Assembly (NCBI GenBank): GCA_961205875.1
Contig: OY540812.1
Location: 31,133,098-31,197,097, forward strand
Origin: Sialis fuliginosa
Lineage: Eukaryota; Arthropoda; Insecta; Megaloptera; Sialidae
Direction: 5' to 3'
Length of the DNA: 64,000 nt
This document shows, piece after piece, positions 1 to 11,125 of this stretch. Position 1 is the first letter of the stretch; each line of letters starts with the position of its first letter. The position numbers were made by a program, and so were the translations under genes. Below the pieces are notes generated by a model that worked only from the letters and a program-made list of their open reading frames with translations, was not told the origin of the DNA and did not search any database.

Positions 1-317
1 AAGCCAAAAAATATTCAGAGCTGTGATTCAGAGCTATTTAATTACGGCAAAAAAGTCTACATAGATCGATAAAAAAACATTTTAAAATTTAAAATACTTT
101 TTTCAGATTGAAGCAGATAAAATGTATCAATTTTTGAAATGGATGTATAGGAGAAAAAATATATTTTCAGACTTAATCTATTAATACCAGTTTTATCTTC
201 AATCAACTTTTTTGGATTTAATTGTTGATATTTTTTCCATTAAGTTTCTTCAGCTTAAACAAAAATGACCATTGTTTGCTTGATTTTTTGTAAAAAAAAA
301 TCGAAAATCAAATATAA

Positions 318-1055
318 AAAAAAAACATCTGCCAAGTAAATACACAGTGCTTCTACGTATTAAATTCACCAAACGTAGTTAATTATTAAACAATTTAAAT
401 AAAAAACGATAAATTCCCTAGTATTGTTAACCATTTAATTTTTATACAATTTTACTAAAAAATATTAGTTCGAAATTTTTTAAGACGCGCCTGAATATTT
501 TTTCGTATATTTTTAATTTCTTGACAATTTCAATCTCAATCTAAATTTATGCAAACGTCAAAATGACATTTAATATGTCAAAGTAAATATCAATTTAAAA
601 AAAAAACAAATAACGATTTTTTAAAGCAAAATGAGATAAAACTTTGTAAGGGAATATTTTACATTGTAGACCTACAATATAGACCTATATTGTAGGAAAT
701 TGAATGTTCTACAAAAAATATTCTATATAATTTTTTCACGTAACGTGTGTCGTTCTTGAGATATTTTGAAAAGATAAATATTTTGGGATGTCACCCCTCT
801 CTCTTACACGCGATTTTGATGATTTTGAAGACCCAACCATCCAACTAAGTTTCATTAATATCGGTTCAGTAGTTAATGAGTTATGCGTGTGACAAGGGTT
901 CAGGGAACAGACACACAGACACGAAAAAAAAGTGTTTGTGTTGACCTGAAACGAAAAGATCAATTTAAAATTTTGAAATCGGAGAACAATTTTTTTGTCT
1001 TATTTTAAAACGATCACAAAATCTTCTCGTATCTTCGATATTGCGAGAAAGCAAT
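318..1055 (+). repeat. 0.8-kb dispersed repeat, copy 1
   Basis: This copy begins at a conserved ACATCTGCCAAGTAAAT block and ends near CGATATTGCGAG. The same order of blocks recurs at 11.8 and 48.8 kb: GCACAGTGCTTC start, TTAACCATTTAATTTTTATAC, a GTCAAAATGACATTT unit, TTGTAAGGGAATATT, CACCCCT, ATCGGTTCAG, and AAGTGTTTG. Here the GTCAAAATGACATTT unit is essentially single, whereas the other copies carry four. A short GCTTCCTCG near the start is mirrored by CGAGGAAGC at the end in the better copies. I cannot place it in a superfamily: no transposase and no clear target duplication were seen. The short open frame on the minus strand here is repeat sequence, not a gene. Confidence 0.8.
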
Positions 1056-1059
1056 ATTT

Positions 1060-1866
1060 TAATAATCTTTTATTTGCAAAAATCTTTTAATTAAAAGTGA
1101 AACATTTTTTTAATACGTATATCTTTTGTGATGAGCATCCGGCTTTAGCAATAATAATTAATTATGAATAAATTATACAAACTATTATCATAATGTGTTT
1201 ACCTACATACATAATATTAAAATGAGAATGATATGGAAGAAAAAATATATAAAACATCATTTTAATTAAATACAAAGAAAACAAAGTAGTTTTTAATAAA
1301 TGAAAAAGCTTTACTTTAAATTAAATTCTGTAAAGAAATGCTCTGATAAACATTACGCAGTTCTGAAACTGACTTCAGAGTAATTTGATTTCAAGTTATA
1401 CTAGGTTTTAGCTAATAGTAGTAGCGTACAACTAGCTTCATTAAAATTAGATTATTTTGCTTTTCTTTGTTGTTATGTAGTTTTAGAATTGTTACATATA
1501 ATATTGTGTTAGTTCCAATATTATAAAGGATGTGAAAATTTATGCCATGAGTCATGAGAATAGTTAATAAAATTTGTAATAAAGTATACAGGATGATTCT
1601 AAACATAATGTACAACGTTCGAGAGGTGGTAGAGGTAACTGAGACGAACATTTTTTTAAATAAATTTTTTTCGATGCGGTGCCTTATAGCCGAGTCAATA
1701 AACAGTTTTACCCTCAGAAACAACACCGATTTTTTTTTAATGTTCGTTATACTATTTGAAATCAGAAACATAGTTAATATCAAGAAAAAATGTAGGTATA
1801 TAAATAAATATTTTTTTCGATGATATTTGATCAAAGGTTTAATTTTTATTCGTTATTATGTTTAAT
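1060..1866. other. AT-rich anonymous DNA with a possible mariner-type end
   Basis: There is no convincing coding sequence. At about 1589 a TACAGGATGATTCTAAA block resembles the TACAGGGTGATTC ends of insect IS630/mariner-type elements, but I found no partner end. The overlapping open frames on both strands (about 1412-1834) are low-complexity and hydrophobic by composition, so I leave them out as genes. Confidence 0.4.
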
Positions 1867-1874
1867 AATAATAT

Positions 1875-2242
1875 CAGGGCTTCGAACCGTTATTTTTTTC
1901 GTTCCGGTTCGAGTAAAAAAATATATTATGGTTTGGTTCCGGTTTTCGAAAAAAATAAAGGTTTTTTCGGTTCAGCTCCGAGTGATTAATTAAAAAAAAA
2001 AATTATTTGTATTAAAATAATTTTTTCTACCATAATTTAGAACATTTTATGGTACTTGTATGATAGTCCGAACGACAATTAAAGTGGGAAATAAGATCAT
2101 GTTAACGCGCGTATTTTAACATGTACCTACTGAACCGTAAAAACCGAAATTTTTATTTCGGTTCTGTTCTGGTTTTCGTTCCGACAAAAAAAAAGGGTTT
2201 TCCGGTTTTTGGATTTCGGTTCAGTTCCGGTTCGAACCCCTG
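1875..2242. mobile_element. hAT-type miniature element, CAGGGCTTCG family, copy 1
   Basis: A 368-bp non-autonomous element with inverted ends CAGGGCTTCGAACCG and CGGTTCGAACCCCTG. It is flanked by a perfect 8-bp target duplication AATAATAT (1867-1874 and 2243-2250), which is diagnostic of the hAT superfamily. The subterminal regions are dense in short CGGTT/GGTTC motifs on both sides, the kind of array hAT transposases bind. There is no transposase. A second copy lies at 19417-19751. Confidence 0.9.
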
Positions 2243-2250
2243 AATAATAT

Positions 2251-3258
2251 TTGAAAATATGAGCAAAAAATTATTTTTTTATATTCATGGAATAACGTTT
2301 CATTTCAATTATTTAAATAATTTCTTTAATAAATTAACGTTGACGTTCTAACGCAAAAATTTATAAATTAATATACATATTTAGAAGTTATTGAATATTG
2401 ACGAAATTTTGCATAGTTATTGCTTTAAAGGTGGGGAGGGGGTGGAGTATACATGGAGAAAAAGAGAGGGAAACATTATTGTGTGTATTCACTCATTTAA
2501 AAAGACACACGGGAGAAGCCGCGGAGATTTTAGATTATATTTCGTCTTTATAAGCGTTTTATATGTATCATTTTAAAAATTTTAAAGTTTTTCTATTTAT
2601 TTTATTTAAGCAATAAAAAAAATTAATTAAAAATTATAGGTTCACGTGAAAATTACAAATAAATATTACAATTCGATTACCCCCTTCACATTTTTTGATA
2701 GAAACATAGTTTTCAAATATAGATGATTCTGAAATAAATATCTGTAACATTCTAAATGTCCCATTCTGTATTTACATAAATAACTAAAAGTGATATTTCA
2801 AAGAAAATCCTAAAGTATTTTGTACACGTATAAAGTAAAAAAAAAATTTGTTTGCATTTTATTTGATGAAAATTTTAAGCTGTCATTAAAGTGATCGAGT
2901 ACTCTTGATATATTTTTATAAGTGGACATCTTGACATTAAATACGACTTCAGAAATCAACAATTTATACTTAACTTGAAAAGAAATTCTTGAATTTAGTG
3001 GATTTTCTTTTTCTGATATGAAATAAAACGAAAATAAATTAAAATTAGTAACGCAGTGTTTTATTTTTATAAGAAAGACTCATTACAAATATAATAATTA
3101 TTTTAAATCGTATCTTATTCCATAAAAATAATTAAAAATTATTAGATAATTTTTAATTCTGCAAAGAATTGTTTTTATTGATATTTTGTTGTAATAAATC
3201 AATCTTGACTTCTAGGCACAAGCAACAATATTTTAGATAGGTGATATATGTATTAGAT
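2251..3258. other. anonymous AT-rich DNA
   Basis: I see no gene, RNA or clear repeat pair. The short open frame at 2391-2576 lacks any recognisable domain and has no splice or start context that would raise it above background. Confidence 0.5.
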
Positions 3259-3310
3259 CAGCGGTACCCAAACTAAATAAGCTTGAGAGCTACTTTTGAA
3301 AATGATATAT
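3259..3310 (+). mobile_element. hAT-like terminal fragment
   Basis: CAGCGGTACCCAAACT followed by a TTGAGAGC stretch is typical of the outer end of hAT elements (CAG-G-T-CCAAAC type). No partner end could be found downstream, so this is treated as a single-ended fragment. Confidence 0.35.
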
Positions 3311-3338
3311 TTTGTTGCAAGACATCAAAATGTACTCA

Positions 3339-3638
3339 GGGAGCGTCCATTTATTTTCATCATTCCTCCCCACCCTTCGTAAATATTAGGTAACTCTCCC
3401 CTGTCCTTTCTTCAGTTTTTTTTAATCGGAAGTCTTAGCAATAATAGTATTTTTGTATTATATATATGGTAAATCATTTTCTATACTGGTTTAAATGAAA
3501 TTACTTAAAAATAATTAATTAGAAAAGATATTCACATAAACAACGCTTTGGACCCCCTCTACCACGAAAGGATTCATATAGTTTTAGGGAACTCCACCCC
3601 CCTCTCTCCACAGCTTTACTTAATTAATTGACGTTCCC
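3339..3638. mobile_element. TIR miniature element (GGGARCGTCMATT ends)
   Basis: A 300-bp element with inverted ends GGGAGCGTCCATTTATT and (complement of the right end) GGGAACGTCAATTAATTA. CT-rich blocks rich in CCCC lie just inside each end, in inverted relation. The flanking triplets are TCA and TTA, compatible with a decayed 3-bp TWA duplication of PIF/Harbinger elements, but the class is not certain. It has no coding capacity. Confidence 0.6.
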
Positions 3639-4107
3639 TTATACGAAATTGTCGAAATAACAACACAAAAGCAAATGCGTATTTGTATGTATCTGAAAAA
3701 ACATTGAAATCCATATATACAGTTGTGAACTTCTATACACAGTATGTTTAGCTCACCAGAAAATATAAATATCAATTTCATGAAAAGAACTTATATTTAT
3801 TCTAAACTGTTGTATTTTGTCAATTAACAAAAAAAAAAAAACCAGATATATCTGGATATAATTCAATGTCATTAAACATATCCTTTGTTCATTGTTTTGT
3901 TTACAAATTGTCCATCAAATAATATATTATTTACTAAAGAAACGATCCCATGAATACTCGTACCTTTTTGCTTCTTTAAAGTTTTATTATGTACATTATT
4001 TTTTTTGATGAGGTTTTAAATATTTAATGTACAATAGAATACCTTAATTCCATTCTAAATGACGTATGTTTGTACAAAAAATAGATATGTAGATTGTATA
4101 ATATATA

Positions 4108-5020
4108 GGGTGTTTCAAACCACCCGTCTACTATGTTTTACGTTCAAACTATTGAAGATAAAATTTTATGATAAAAAATTTACTATATATACCTACATAT
4201 ATCGACCTTAAAGAATTTCAGAGGCCCGTTTCTCGGCAAAATTAAATGGAACGGTATATCTAAAAGTGTATAATTTTAAAGACCACAAAAAAGTAAGAAA
4301 ATTTTGTAAAAAAAATTTTCATACATTCAGTTGATTAGAAAATATGGCGACTTATTCCCAAATTTTAGGGTTTTACTAAAAGTGCTCTAAATTTGTTAAA
4401 TGAAATTTTTAAAAATTTTTTTCAAAAAGTAAAACTTTCAAATGATGTATGATTATTTGAGATTTGGGTACTTTAGTGATACGCGACATATGAAAAATGT
4501 AAAAGTTCAACTGGGGATAGTTCCAAAATTTTAAATAGAAAGATATATATCAATTAGTACCTTATCTTAAAAAAGACATTTTAATTAACAACTATTGTTA
4601 AGACATTTTTTTTGGAACAGAAATACTTTGCAGAGCCTGTAAGTCTAAAACCGTTAAATCGGGACTACGTGAAGGCCAAGCTATTGGTCTATCACGACCA
4701 ATCCATTTCTGTAACGGTTAGCGATACAAAAAAAAAACAAAAGTTGTTAATTTAAATATTTTTTTAAGATGAAGTACTAATTGTTATATCAGTCTAAACA
4801 ATTGAATGCATAAGAAATTTTTTTTACAAAATATTCTTACCTTTTTATGGTCTCTAAAATTATGTAGTGTTCCATTTAATTTTGCCGAGAAACGGGCATG
4901 TACCCCTCAAACTACCCCCCTAGGGGAGGTTTTAGGGAGTTGAAAATATTTTCCTGAAATTCTTTAGGGTCGATATACCTATGTACATATATTCAACAAA
5001 AAGATATTTAATATTAGAAA
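4108..5020. mobile_element. mariner/IS630-type foldback derivative
   Basis: Starts TA-GGGTGTTTCAAACC, the common end of insect IS630/mariner-like elements. Long inverted arms follow: about 4195-4345 pairs with about 4790-4990. Shared blocks include TATATCGACC, AAAGAATTTCAG, CCCGTTTCTCGGCAAAATTA and ACAAAATTTTCTTAC. The right arm carries an extra CCCC-rich segment missing from the left. The centre holds a transposase scrap on the minus strand (4599-4714). The right boundary is approximate. Confidence 0.7.
4599..4714 (-). pseudogene. scrap of IS630/mariner-type DDE transposase
   Basis: The minus-strand frame reads LQKWIGRDRPIAWPSRSPDL followed by TVLDLQALQSIS. This matches the well-known W-IGR-GPI-WPPRSPDLTPLDFFLW block near the third catalytic residue of insect IS630/Tc1-mariner transposases. 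The frame is open for about 38 codons and then runs into a stop. Everything upstream, including the helix-turn-helix and the first two catalytic aspartates, is missing, so this is the residue of an internal deletion. Confidence 0.75.
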
Positions 5021-5051
5021 CTACCCGAGGATTGATAATATTATTCATCCA

Positions 5052-5255
5052 TATTTATTATAATTGCGAAAGTAATTCTGTCTCTCTGTCTCTTTGTTAC
5101 CTTTTCACGGCTAAACTGCTGAACCGATCTTGATGGGGAGATAGCTTGCATTCTGAGGAAAGACATAGGGTTTTGTATTCCGAAAATTGGTTATTTTATG
5201 GTGTTGTTTTCAATAACCTAAATTCCACGCGAACGAAGTCGCGATAACACCTAGT
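5052..5255 (+). repeat. dispersed insect repeat ('Gcg-aagtcgcg' family), copy A
   Basis: Order of blocks: TTTATTATAATTGCGAAAG, a TCTGTCTC run, TTTTCACGGCTAAACTGCTG, AACCGATCTTGATG, GGGAGATAGCTTGCAT, GACATAGG, and an end CCACGCGAACGAAGTCGCG then ACCTAG. This layout is widespread in insect genomes and is often annotated as a Helitron- or LINE-tail-like family. I do not assign the class. Other copies are at 13.27-13.61, 22.14-22.42, 39.84-40.04 and 59.07-59.36 kb. Confidence 0.75.
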
Positions 5256-5499
5256 TTTTTTTTAAATAAAACCGTTCATTAGACATTTGAAAATATTTTT
5301 GTATATTCTGATAAAAATTCCCATGTTGATGTAAAAACATTTGACTTCGTTGTTGTAAAAGAAATCGATTAATTTGCGCACTACAAGAATCAGAACAAAT
5401 CTACGACTTGGCGTCCACTAATTGACAAATCACTTGTCATGTTGACACGTGTTGCCGACTTAGGAAATCCTAGTAGGAATGTTATAGCTTTATCGCTAT

Positions 5500-5800
5500 T
5501 TTTACTTCCTTATACTACCGTATGTATGAAATAATATCAGGAAATATTGTTAAGCCGATTTTTGTAGAATACGAGATTTTGATGGTAATACCTATCCATT
5601 TTGTCTTTCTCTGAATCCATTCTATTTTCATCATGTATGTAATGTCTGTCTGTAGACGCTGTAACGCAAAAACAACAAACCGATGGATGGAATTTTATAT
5701 GTACCTAGTATTAATTTTCGTCTAAGAAGAAAATCTCCTATTTTCTAAAATAATCTTACAACCGGAAATGGATGTTTATTCATGTCAATTTTTGAATTGT
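5500..5800 (-). repeat. 'ACTTTCTTATAC' repeat family, partial copy
   Basis: On the complement this copy contains ATCCATTTCCGGTTGTAAGA, GGAGATTTTCTTCTTAGAC, GACAAAATGGATAGG, and AATCGGCTTAACAATATT. The same blocks recur at 17.94-18.29, 38.99-39.44 and 63.24-63.84 kb. The outer end here is TTTTTACTTCCTTATACTA. It is non-coding. Confidence 0.65.
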
Positions 5801-6249
5801 TTAAATAATTTTTGAAATGGGACCAATTAGAAAGAAATATTTTAAATAAAAGCTGTAGATAAATTTTATATTTATAATTTATGTCCACTGGCAACTAAAA
5901 GTAAAGCAATCGGAAGAAATATACATACCTACATTTATCTACATTTAAGTGTTTCCTCCCAGGAATTCCCGCTTTGTAATTTTCGGAAAGCTTCTTCGAT
6001 TTTTAAACTATCGAATAATGAAAAAAATAATATAATTTCTCGAAAAATTATCTTGAGGCTGACTAATAATAAATATCAATAGTTATTTCATCTTGATATC
6101 ACGGCTAGAAACGAAGAATAACTTTAAACTTTTTGTCGTATGTTTTATTTTCAAGGCGCGGGTAGTTCAAAGATACGATTGTATTTCAAACAAAACATAA
6201 TTTACGACTTTGTTTAATTGTTGATCTTTAAATTGTCACACGTGTGTGT

Positions 6250-6513
6250 TAACAGTCCTAATTTGTTTTGTTATATTTGTGGCGAATTTACGCCAAAATC
6301 GAAAAAAAGCCACTTTCTAACCTGATTAAACAGTCTTATTTAGCTTATTGTGACGTAAGAAATCAAGATAAGACGTGGGTTCCTAAAGTGTGCTGCCTAA
6401 AGTGTTATACGAATCTTAACGGTTGGTACAATGGAAGAATTAAAAAAATGCCATTTGGTAGGCCGATGATATGGACTGAACCAACGAATCATGCCGTGGA
6501 CTGCTATTTATGT
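6250..6513 (+). pseudogene. N-terminal relic of an unclassified insect repeat-associated protein
   Basis: The translation contains KKPLSNLIKQSYLAY, QDKTWVPKVCCLKCYTNLNG, MPFGRPMIWTEP and VDCYLC. A cysteine pair (CYICGEF type) lies just upstream in a neighbouring frame. From memory this cysteine-rich module heads a large family of uncharacterised proteins that are multicopy in insect genomes and are thought to belong to a transposon. I cannot name the family. The relic is degenerate and is cut at 6513 by the 3.3-kb foldback element. The open frame continuing to 6633 is repeat sequence. Its matching C-terminal relic resumes at 9791. Confidence 0.6.
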
Positions 6514-6530
6514 AGGTCCATGTCACTGGC

Positions 6531-6935
6531 ACCCCCTTTTTTGAAATTCGAATTTTTTTATATGCAGTTCGTTTGTGCTTCGTTTGTGCACGTTTGTGCA
6601 GGAAATCCCGTCGTTTGTGCTTTAACCCTTTAGGAGATATTCAAAAAAATCAAAGGGGGTGCTGTAGACATGCGAGCACCCCCTTTTTTGAAATTCGATA
6701 TTTTATATATGCAGTTCGTTTGTGCTTCGTTTGTGCACGTTTGTGCAAAAAACCCCGTCGTTTGTGCTTTAACCCTTTAGGTGGTAGTCACAAAAATTTA
6801 AGGGGGTGCTGTAGACATGCGAGCACCCCCTTTTTTAAATTCGATTATTTTCTTGCGCAGTTCGTTTGTGCTTCGTTTGTGCACGTTTGTGCTGAAAATA
6901 TCATCGTTTTTATCTTAACCCTTTAGGAGCTACTC
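6531..6935 (+). repeat. left-arm tandem repeat, three units of about 146 bp
   Basis: Units start at about 6531, 6676 and 6823, each with ACCCCCTTTTTT then AAATTCG. Each continues with CAGTTCGTTTGTGCTTCG, TTTGTGCACGTTTGTGC, TTAACCCTTTAG and a GGGGGTGCTGTAGACATGCG hinge. The GCACCCCC and GGGGGTGC pieces can pair within a unit. The unit has no in-frame stop in one frame, which makes a false open frame (repeating FVCASFVHVCA). The third unit is shorter and more diverged. Confidence 0.85.
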
Positions 6936-7372
6936 GTTAAAAACAAACTGTTGATGTGATATAAGCAAATAAGCATGTTTAGGTACATTCTCAATGAGTC
7001 TACGACGATCAAAGGCAGAATCCCGAAAGGCTAACATGTACAAAAGGCAGACATGGGCAAAAATTAATTAAATTAATAATATTATTGAGAAGGGGGGGTC
7101 TGAATCAATATCCCCCCCCCAAACAAAAAGAAATTAATAATATTGTATAATTTATTTTACTTTAACGTTATAATTTTTTTGGGGGAGGGGGCATGTGCTT
7201 CATGTGGCCCTAATTTGTTTATCTAAATTTTAATTTGCTTTTATTTAATAGGTTTTTTTATGGATCATACTCCCTCAACAAAAAATAATAGCAAATTAAC
7301 ATTAAGAAAAAAATGGGGGGGAACATGATTCTCATGCCCCCCTGAAAAAAAATTATAACGTTAATACAATAA

Positions 7373-7450
7373 AGATATTATTATATAATATTATATTATT
7401 ATTATATTGTATTATTATTATATTTTATTATTATATTATATTATATTATC
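7373..7450. repeat. ATT/TATTA microsatellite
   Basis: An imperfect run of ATT and ATATT units of about 78 bp inside the foldback element, just internal to the left arm. Confidence 0.85.
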
Positions 7451-8007
7451 TCTATCCAAGATAAACGTGAAATATTAATATTTAGGTGGTATACCTAAAA
7501 TCTGGCTATAACTTTTTTCAAAATAGTTAAGTACTTTTTGATTGCGGTTTCTTAAACCACTCTTTGTATAGAATTGATTGGCGTATTTAGAATTTTGATA
7601 TCACTTTTAGTTTCCGAGTTACAATCTCTACCTTTAGTTTTTCTTATAGGCCACCAAGTTGGCTATATCATATTTGAACGTGTTTTTTACTCTACTTTAC
7701 AATGATATGTAACTTCTCATATTTATTCCGAAAAAAAGTAAGAACATTTTTTTTGTAATAGTTTATTGTTTTCAAATATTCATTTGTTATTTTGATTGTT
7801 GTTTTTGTGATTTTTGTTTAACAATTTTTGTTTTTCATAGCCTACTTAAATGTTTGTAATAAATTCTCTATACAGGAAACAGGGTAGTTCAATAGTGCGT
7901 ACGGCTTTCATAGCGCACTTCCCGTAGGAGATAGAAAAAAAAGTTTGGTACATAATATTATTGGTTTGAAAAAATCAACGTCGTAAAATTATTTTCAACA
8001 ATACAGG

Positions 8008-8170
8008 GTGTCCCATTTTTACGCTATAACTAAAACAAAAATTTTTTTAAATGGAATATCCTGTAACGTTTTATGTTTTCCGATGTCATTTTTTAACCTC
8101 TACATTAACGTCTGTTCATTTTTTAATTTAGTGACAGTGTTGCCAAATTAGAATTTTTTTCCCGAAAAAT
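8008..8170 (+). repeat. IS630-type end fragment inside the foldback element
   Basis: TACAGGGTGTCCCATTTTTA followed by CGCTATAACTA is the usual outer end of insect mariner/IS630-like elements. No opposite end is visible, so the fragment was probably carried or inserted and then truncated. Confidence 0.4.
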
Positions 8171-9365
8171 AATCCATATTCAGGCTCAACCATAAAAAAT
8201 CGTAACGACCTCGTTTTTTTTTTGAAGTGATGAATTTTTTTAGCAATAATGTTAGTCCAGGTAAAGAGTAACATTTTGATAATAAACAATTTTAATTTAG
8301 TTCATAAAAAAATACCAAATTTTGCAATCTTCAAAATGATAAAACTCATTTTTTTCAAATGTGACTACCCTTTTTTTATTTCACCAATCGATGGGGTTTT
8401 TTCTCCTTTTCAATTTGTATATTGGATATTTATGTCTAAACCCTATACTTTCTGAGATATTCAATAATTTTCACAAAAGTAACCATTTCACCACGTTTTT
8501 ATGCACCGAAGTAGGCCAAACAAATGCAAAATAAATGCAAAACAATTACAAAACAAATGCCGGTGAATTGATTTGTGCCTGTATGAAAATGGAAAACATT
8601 ACGAACATTTATTGTAGTCTTTTATCTTTTATATGTATTTTCAATTTTGTTACTTATCATAGTTTTTTGAATAAAATAAATAATTTTATTACATAAGTAT
8701 TATCCGTATTAATTAATAAAAAATTTAATCAAACGTTACATTGATACTTAAGTACTTACATTTTGGCATTCCTTTTGTATCAGCACAGCCTACTTCGGAC
8801 TTGTAACTAGGAAACTAAAAGTGATATCACAATTATAAATACACCAACACAAAAACAAAATTTGATGTAGTAATACTCACCCCTTCCTTACAAATAATTC
8901 ATCTCATTAAACCGCGAATCTTTATCTCTTACCGTCTAGGAAATCCTTATGTATGTATTATATTATATTGAAATATAATATAATAAAAAAAAAATTATTT
9001 TATTTTATTACTTAAAATTTCATTTTTTAATTATAAAACTTATCAAATAAAAACAAATTAAAATTTAGATAAAAAAATTGGGAGCACATGAAACACATGC
9101 CCCCTCCCCCAAAAAAATTATAACCTTAAAGTAAATTAAATAATACAATATTATTATTTTCTTTTTTTTGGGGGGGGGGGGGGGATATTGCTTCAGACCC
9201 CCCTTCTCAATAATATTATTAATTTAATTAATTTTTGCACATGTCTGCCTTTTGTACATGTTAGCCTTTCGGGATTCAGCCTTTGGTCGTCGTAGACTCA
9301 TTGAGAATGTACCTAAACATGCTTATTTGCTTATATCACATCAACAGTTTGTTTTTAACGAGTAG

Positions 9366-9780
9366 CTCGTAAAGGGTTAAAATAAAAACGATGATATTTT
9401 CAGCACAAACGTGCACAAACGAAGCACAAACGAACTGCGCAAGAAAATAATCGAATTTAAAAAAGGGGGTGCTCGCATGTCTACAGCACCCCCTTAAATT
9501 TTTGTGAATACCACCTAAAGGGTTAAAGCACAAACGACGGGGTTTCTTGCACAAACGTGCACAAACGAAGCACAAACGAACTGCATATATAAAATATCGA
9601 ATTTCAAAAAAGGGGGTGCTCGCATGTCTACAGCACCCCCTTTGATTTTTTTGAATATCTCCTAAAGGGTTAAAGCACAAACGACGGGATTTCCTGCACA
9701 AACGTGCACAAACGAAGCACAAACGAACTACATGTAAAAAAATTCGAATTTCAAAAAAGGGGGTGCCAGTGACATGGACC
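9366..9780 (-). repeat. right-arm tandem repeat, three units, inverted
   Basis: This is the mirror of the left-arm array: units carry CGAAGCACAAACGAACTGC and CGCATGTCTACAGCACCCCC. The two arrays keep the same number of units in the same order. That is expected if the arms were duplicated as a whole or are kept alike by conversion. The open frame on the minus strand through this block (about 9336-9815) is a by-product of the repeat. Confidence 0.85.
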
Positions 9781-9790
9781 TTATTTATGT

Positions 9791-10008
9791 CTAACAAAAT
9801 TACATTATCATTCACATTTGGACTTTTTCCCCGAAAATATGGGTTCAGTTAGCGATGAACACGGGGAACGTTTTCATTAAGATGTAGTTGCAATCGAAAA
9901 ACGTTTCCAAGGAAGATTAGTATTGGAGCCTTGTCAGAGATACTCCTGGATCTCATTACAAGAGGAAATCCAGCTGTACCAAGAAAACTTCGTCGTTTCA
10001 ACTAAAAC
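9791..10008 (+). pseudogene. C-terminal relic of the same unclassified protein family
   Basis: The translation contains LHYHSHLDFFPENMG, VSDEHGERFH and EKRFQGR, ending soon after. The H-S-HLDFFPEN-G-VSDEHGERFHQ-I-E-RYQG-W block is a familiar C-terminal signature of the same multicopy insect protein family as the relic at 6250-6513. The two relics flank the foldback element. The long middle of the protein is absent, so the host copy was already internally shortened when the foldback element arrived. Degenerate. Confidence 0.6.
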
Positions 10009-10296
10009 ATAAAAAAAAATTCAAATTAATGCTTGATTTTGTAAGAAAATCGCTATTTTGACTTACCTTTTTTATCTTAAAAGTGAGATGTGATAGAAAA
10101 ACTTCCTTTACGTATTTCTATTAGGTCAATTACAAGTAATCATAATTACATAGTAAAACCTCGAATAAATAAAAAAGTTTGAAATTTGTTGAGCAGTGTA
10201 ATAAAAGAATTACAAAAAGAAGTCCATCAATCTCAGAAAACAATATACTTTACTCTTAAAGCGATCAAGACTGGTACCACTAACTAACTAATAAAC

Positions 10297-11125
10297 ATAC
10301 TAGCTGGACCCGCGCGGTTTTGCTCGCGTGGACTTCGGAATTATTGTTTAGAATTTAAAGAATATATAGTTGAATTAAGTACAAACACGATTAGTTATTA
10401 TTGTAATAAAAACCAAACAACACTTAAATTACCTACCTAACAAAAACGAATCAGACCAAAAAGTATAAATAATTTTTGTCCTGTTTTTTTAAAGTTAATT
10501 ATTGAAAACAAAATAACAATTGACAATCAAAAGAATACCGGCTGTGATCATTTCCTCTGCCCTGCGTCTACTCGGCACGGGTCACCAACGCGCGAATAAT
10601 ATGTTCCCGTATGTATGTATATTTCAAGATATTTTCTAAACTATACGACCAAGATGGATGCTGTAAATGGCAAACTATATCTACATTAAGTACTTATGAC
10701 GATGAAATCATTTATTTCAATAAAGATTAATGTTTTGCAGATCATAAGTCCACGTAAACAGAACCCTAATATTTTTAATTTTCTTTGTAACATAAAAGCA
10801 GTCATTTTGGCTTAAATACAAAAGTTATATATATGGTATCGCGGACTTTATTGTAGATCTATTGATTCTACACAATTCTTCAATACATTATTTTGTTCAA
10901 TATTGAACGGTTTAGGCATCGTATTGCAAAATAGCGCGCCCACGACAAAATTTTTTCCGACTTGATTTACTATTATCGTCACTGCTTAGTTGTTATGTTA
11001 CCTAACATAATATAAAATATAGCCTAAAACCTGGTCAGAGAATGTACCTATGAATTAAAAAAAACACGTAAATCGGATTAGTGGTTCTCGACAGACAGAG
11101 ACACGTTGAGCTTTATATATATATA
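10297..11125 (-). repeat. dispersed insect repeat, about 0.83 kb
   Basis: Begins ACTAGCTGGACCCGCGCGGT with GCTCGCGTGGACTTCGG and ends CAGACAGAGACACGTTGAGC then TTTATATATATATAGAA. The ends match a widespread arthropod repeat. The interior contains an AAATAGCGCGCCCACGAC block and GCTTAGTTGTTATGTTA-type sequence. A second, shorter copy on the plus strand lies at 14180-14345, sharing ATATAAAGCTCAACGTGTCT and AACATAACAACTAAGCAGTG. Confidence 0.7.

Larger units (their letters stand above)
6514..9781. mobile_element. Foldback / MULE-like element with long inverted arms
   Basis: A 3268-bp element with ends AGGTCCATGTCACTGGCACC and the exact complement at the right. It is flanked by a perfect 9-bp duplication TATTTATGT (6505-6513, 9782-9790). 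A 9-bp duplication with very long inverted arms points to the Mutator/foldback group. The arms (about 6514-7255 and 9045-9781) each start with three tandem units of about 146 bp. They then share CGTAGACTCATTGAGAAT-type sequence, G-runs and an AATAATATTATT stretch. A second, inner inverted pair lies at about 7560-7640 and 8790-8870 (shared AACTAAAAGTGATATCA). I saw no transposase in the centre. Confidence 0.85.

Noticed and set aside
318-1055. The 0.8-kb repeats as solo LTRs
   Set aside because: No TG...CA boundary, no 4-6 bp duplication, no primer-binding site or polypurine tract. Class left open.
1412-1834. Overlapping open frames on both strands of up to 140 codons
   Set aside because: Composition is dominated by AT-rich codons with no domain, no homologue I know and no start or splice context. 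Overlap on both strands argues for chance.
9336-9815. 159-codon open frame on the minus strand, the longest in the window
   Set aside because: It reads through three tandem units of a transposon arm. The same units give the plus-strand frames at 6268-6926, so it is a repeat effect.
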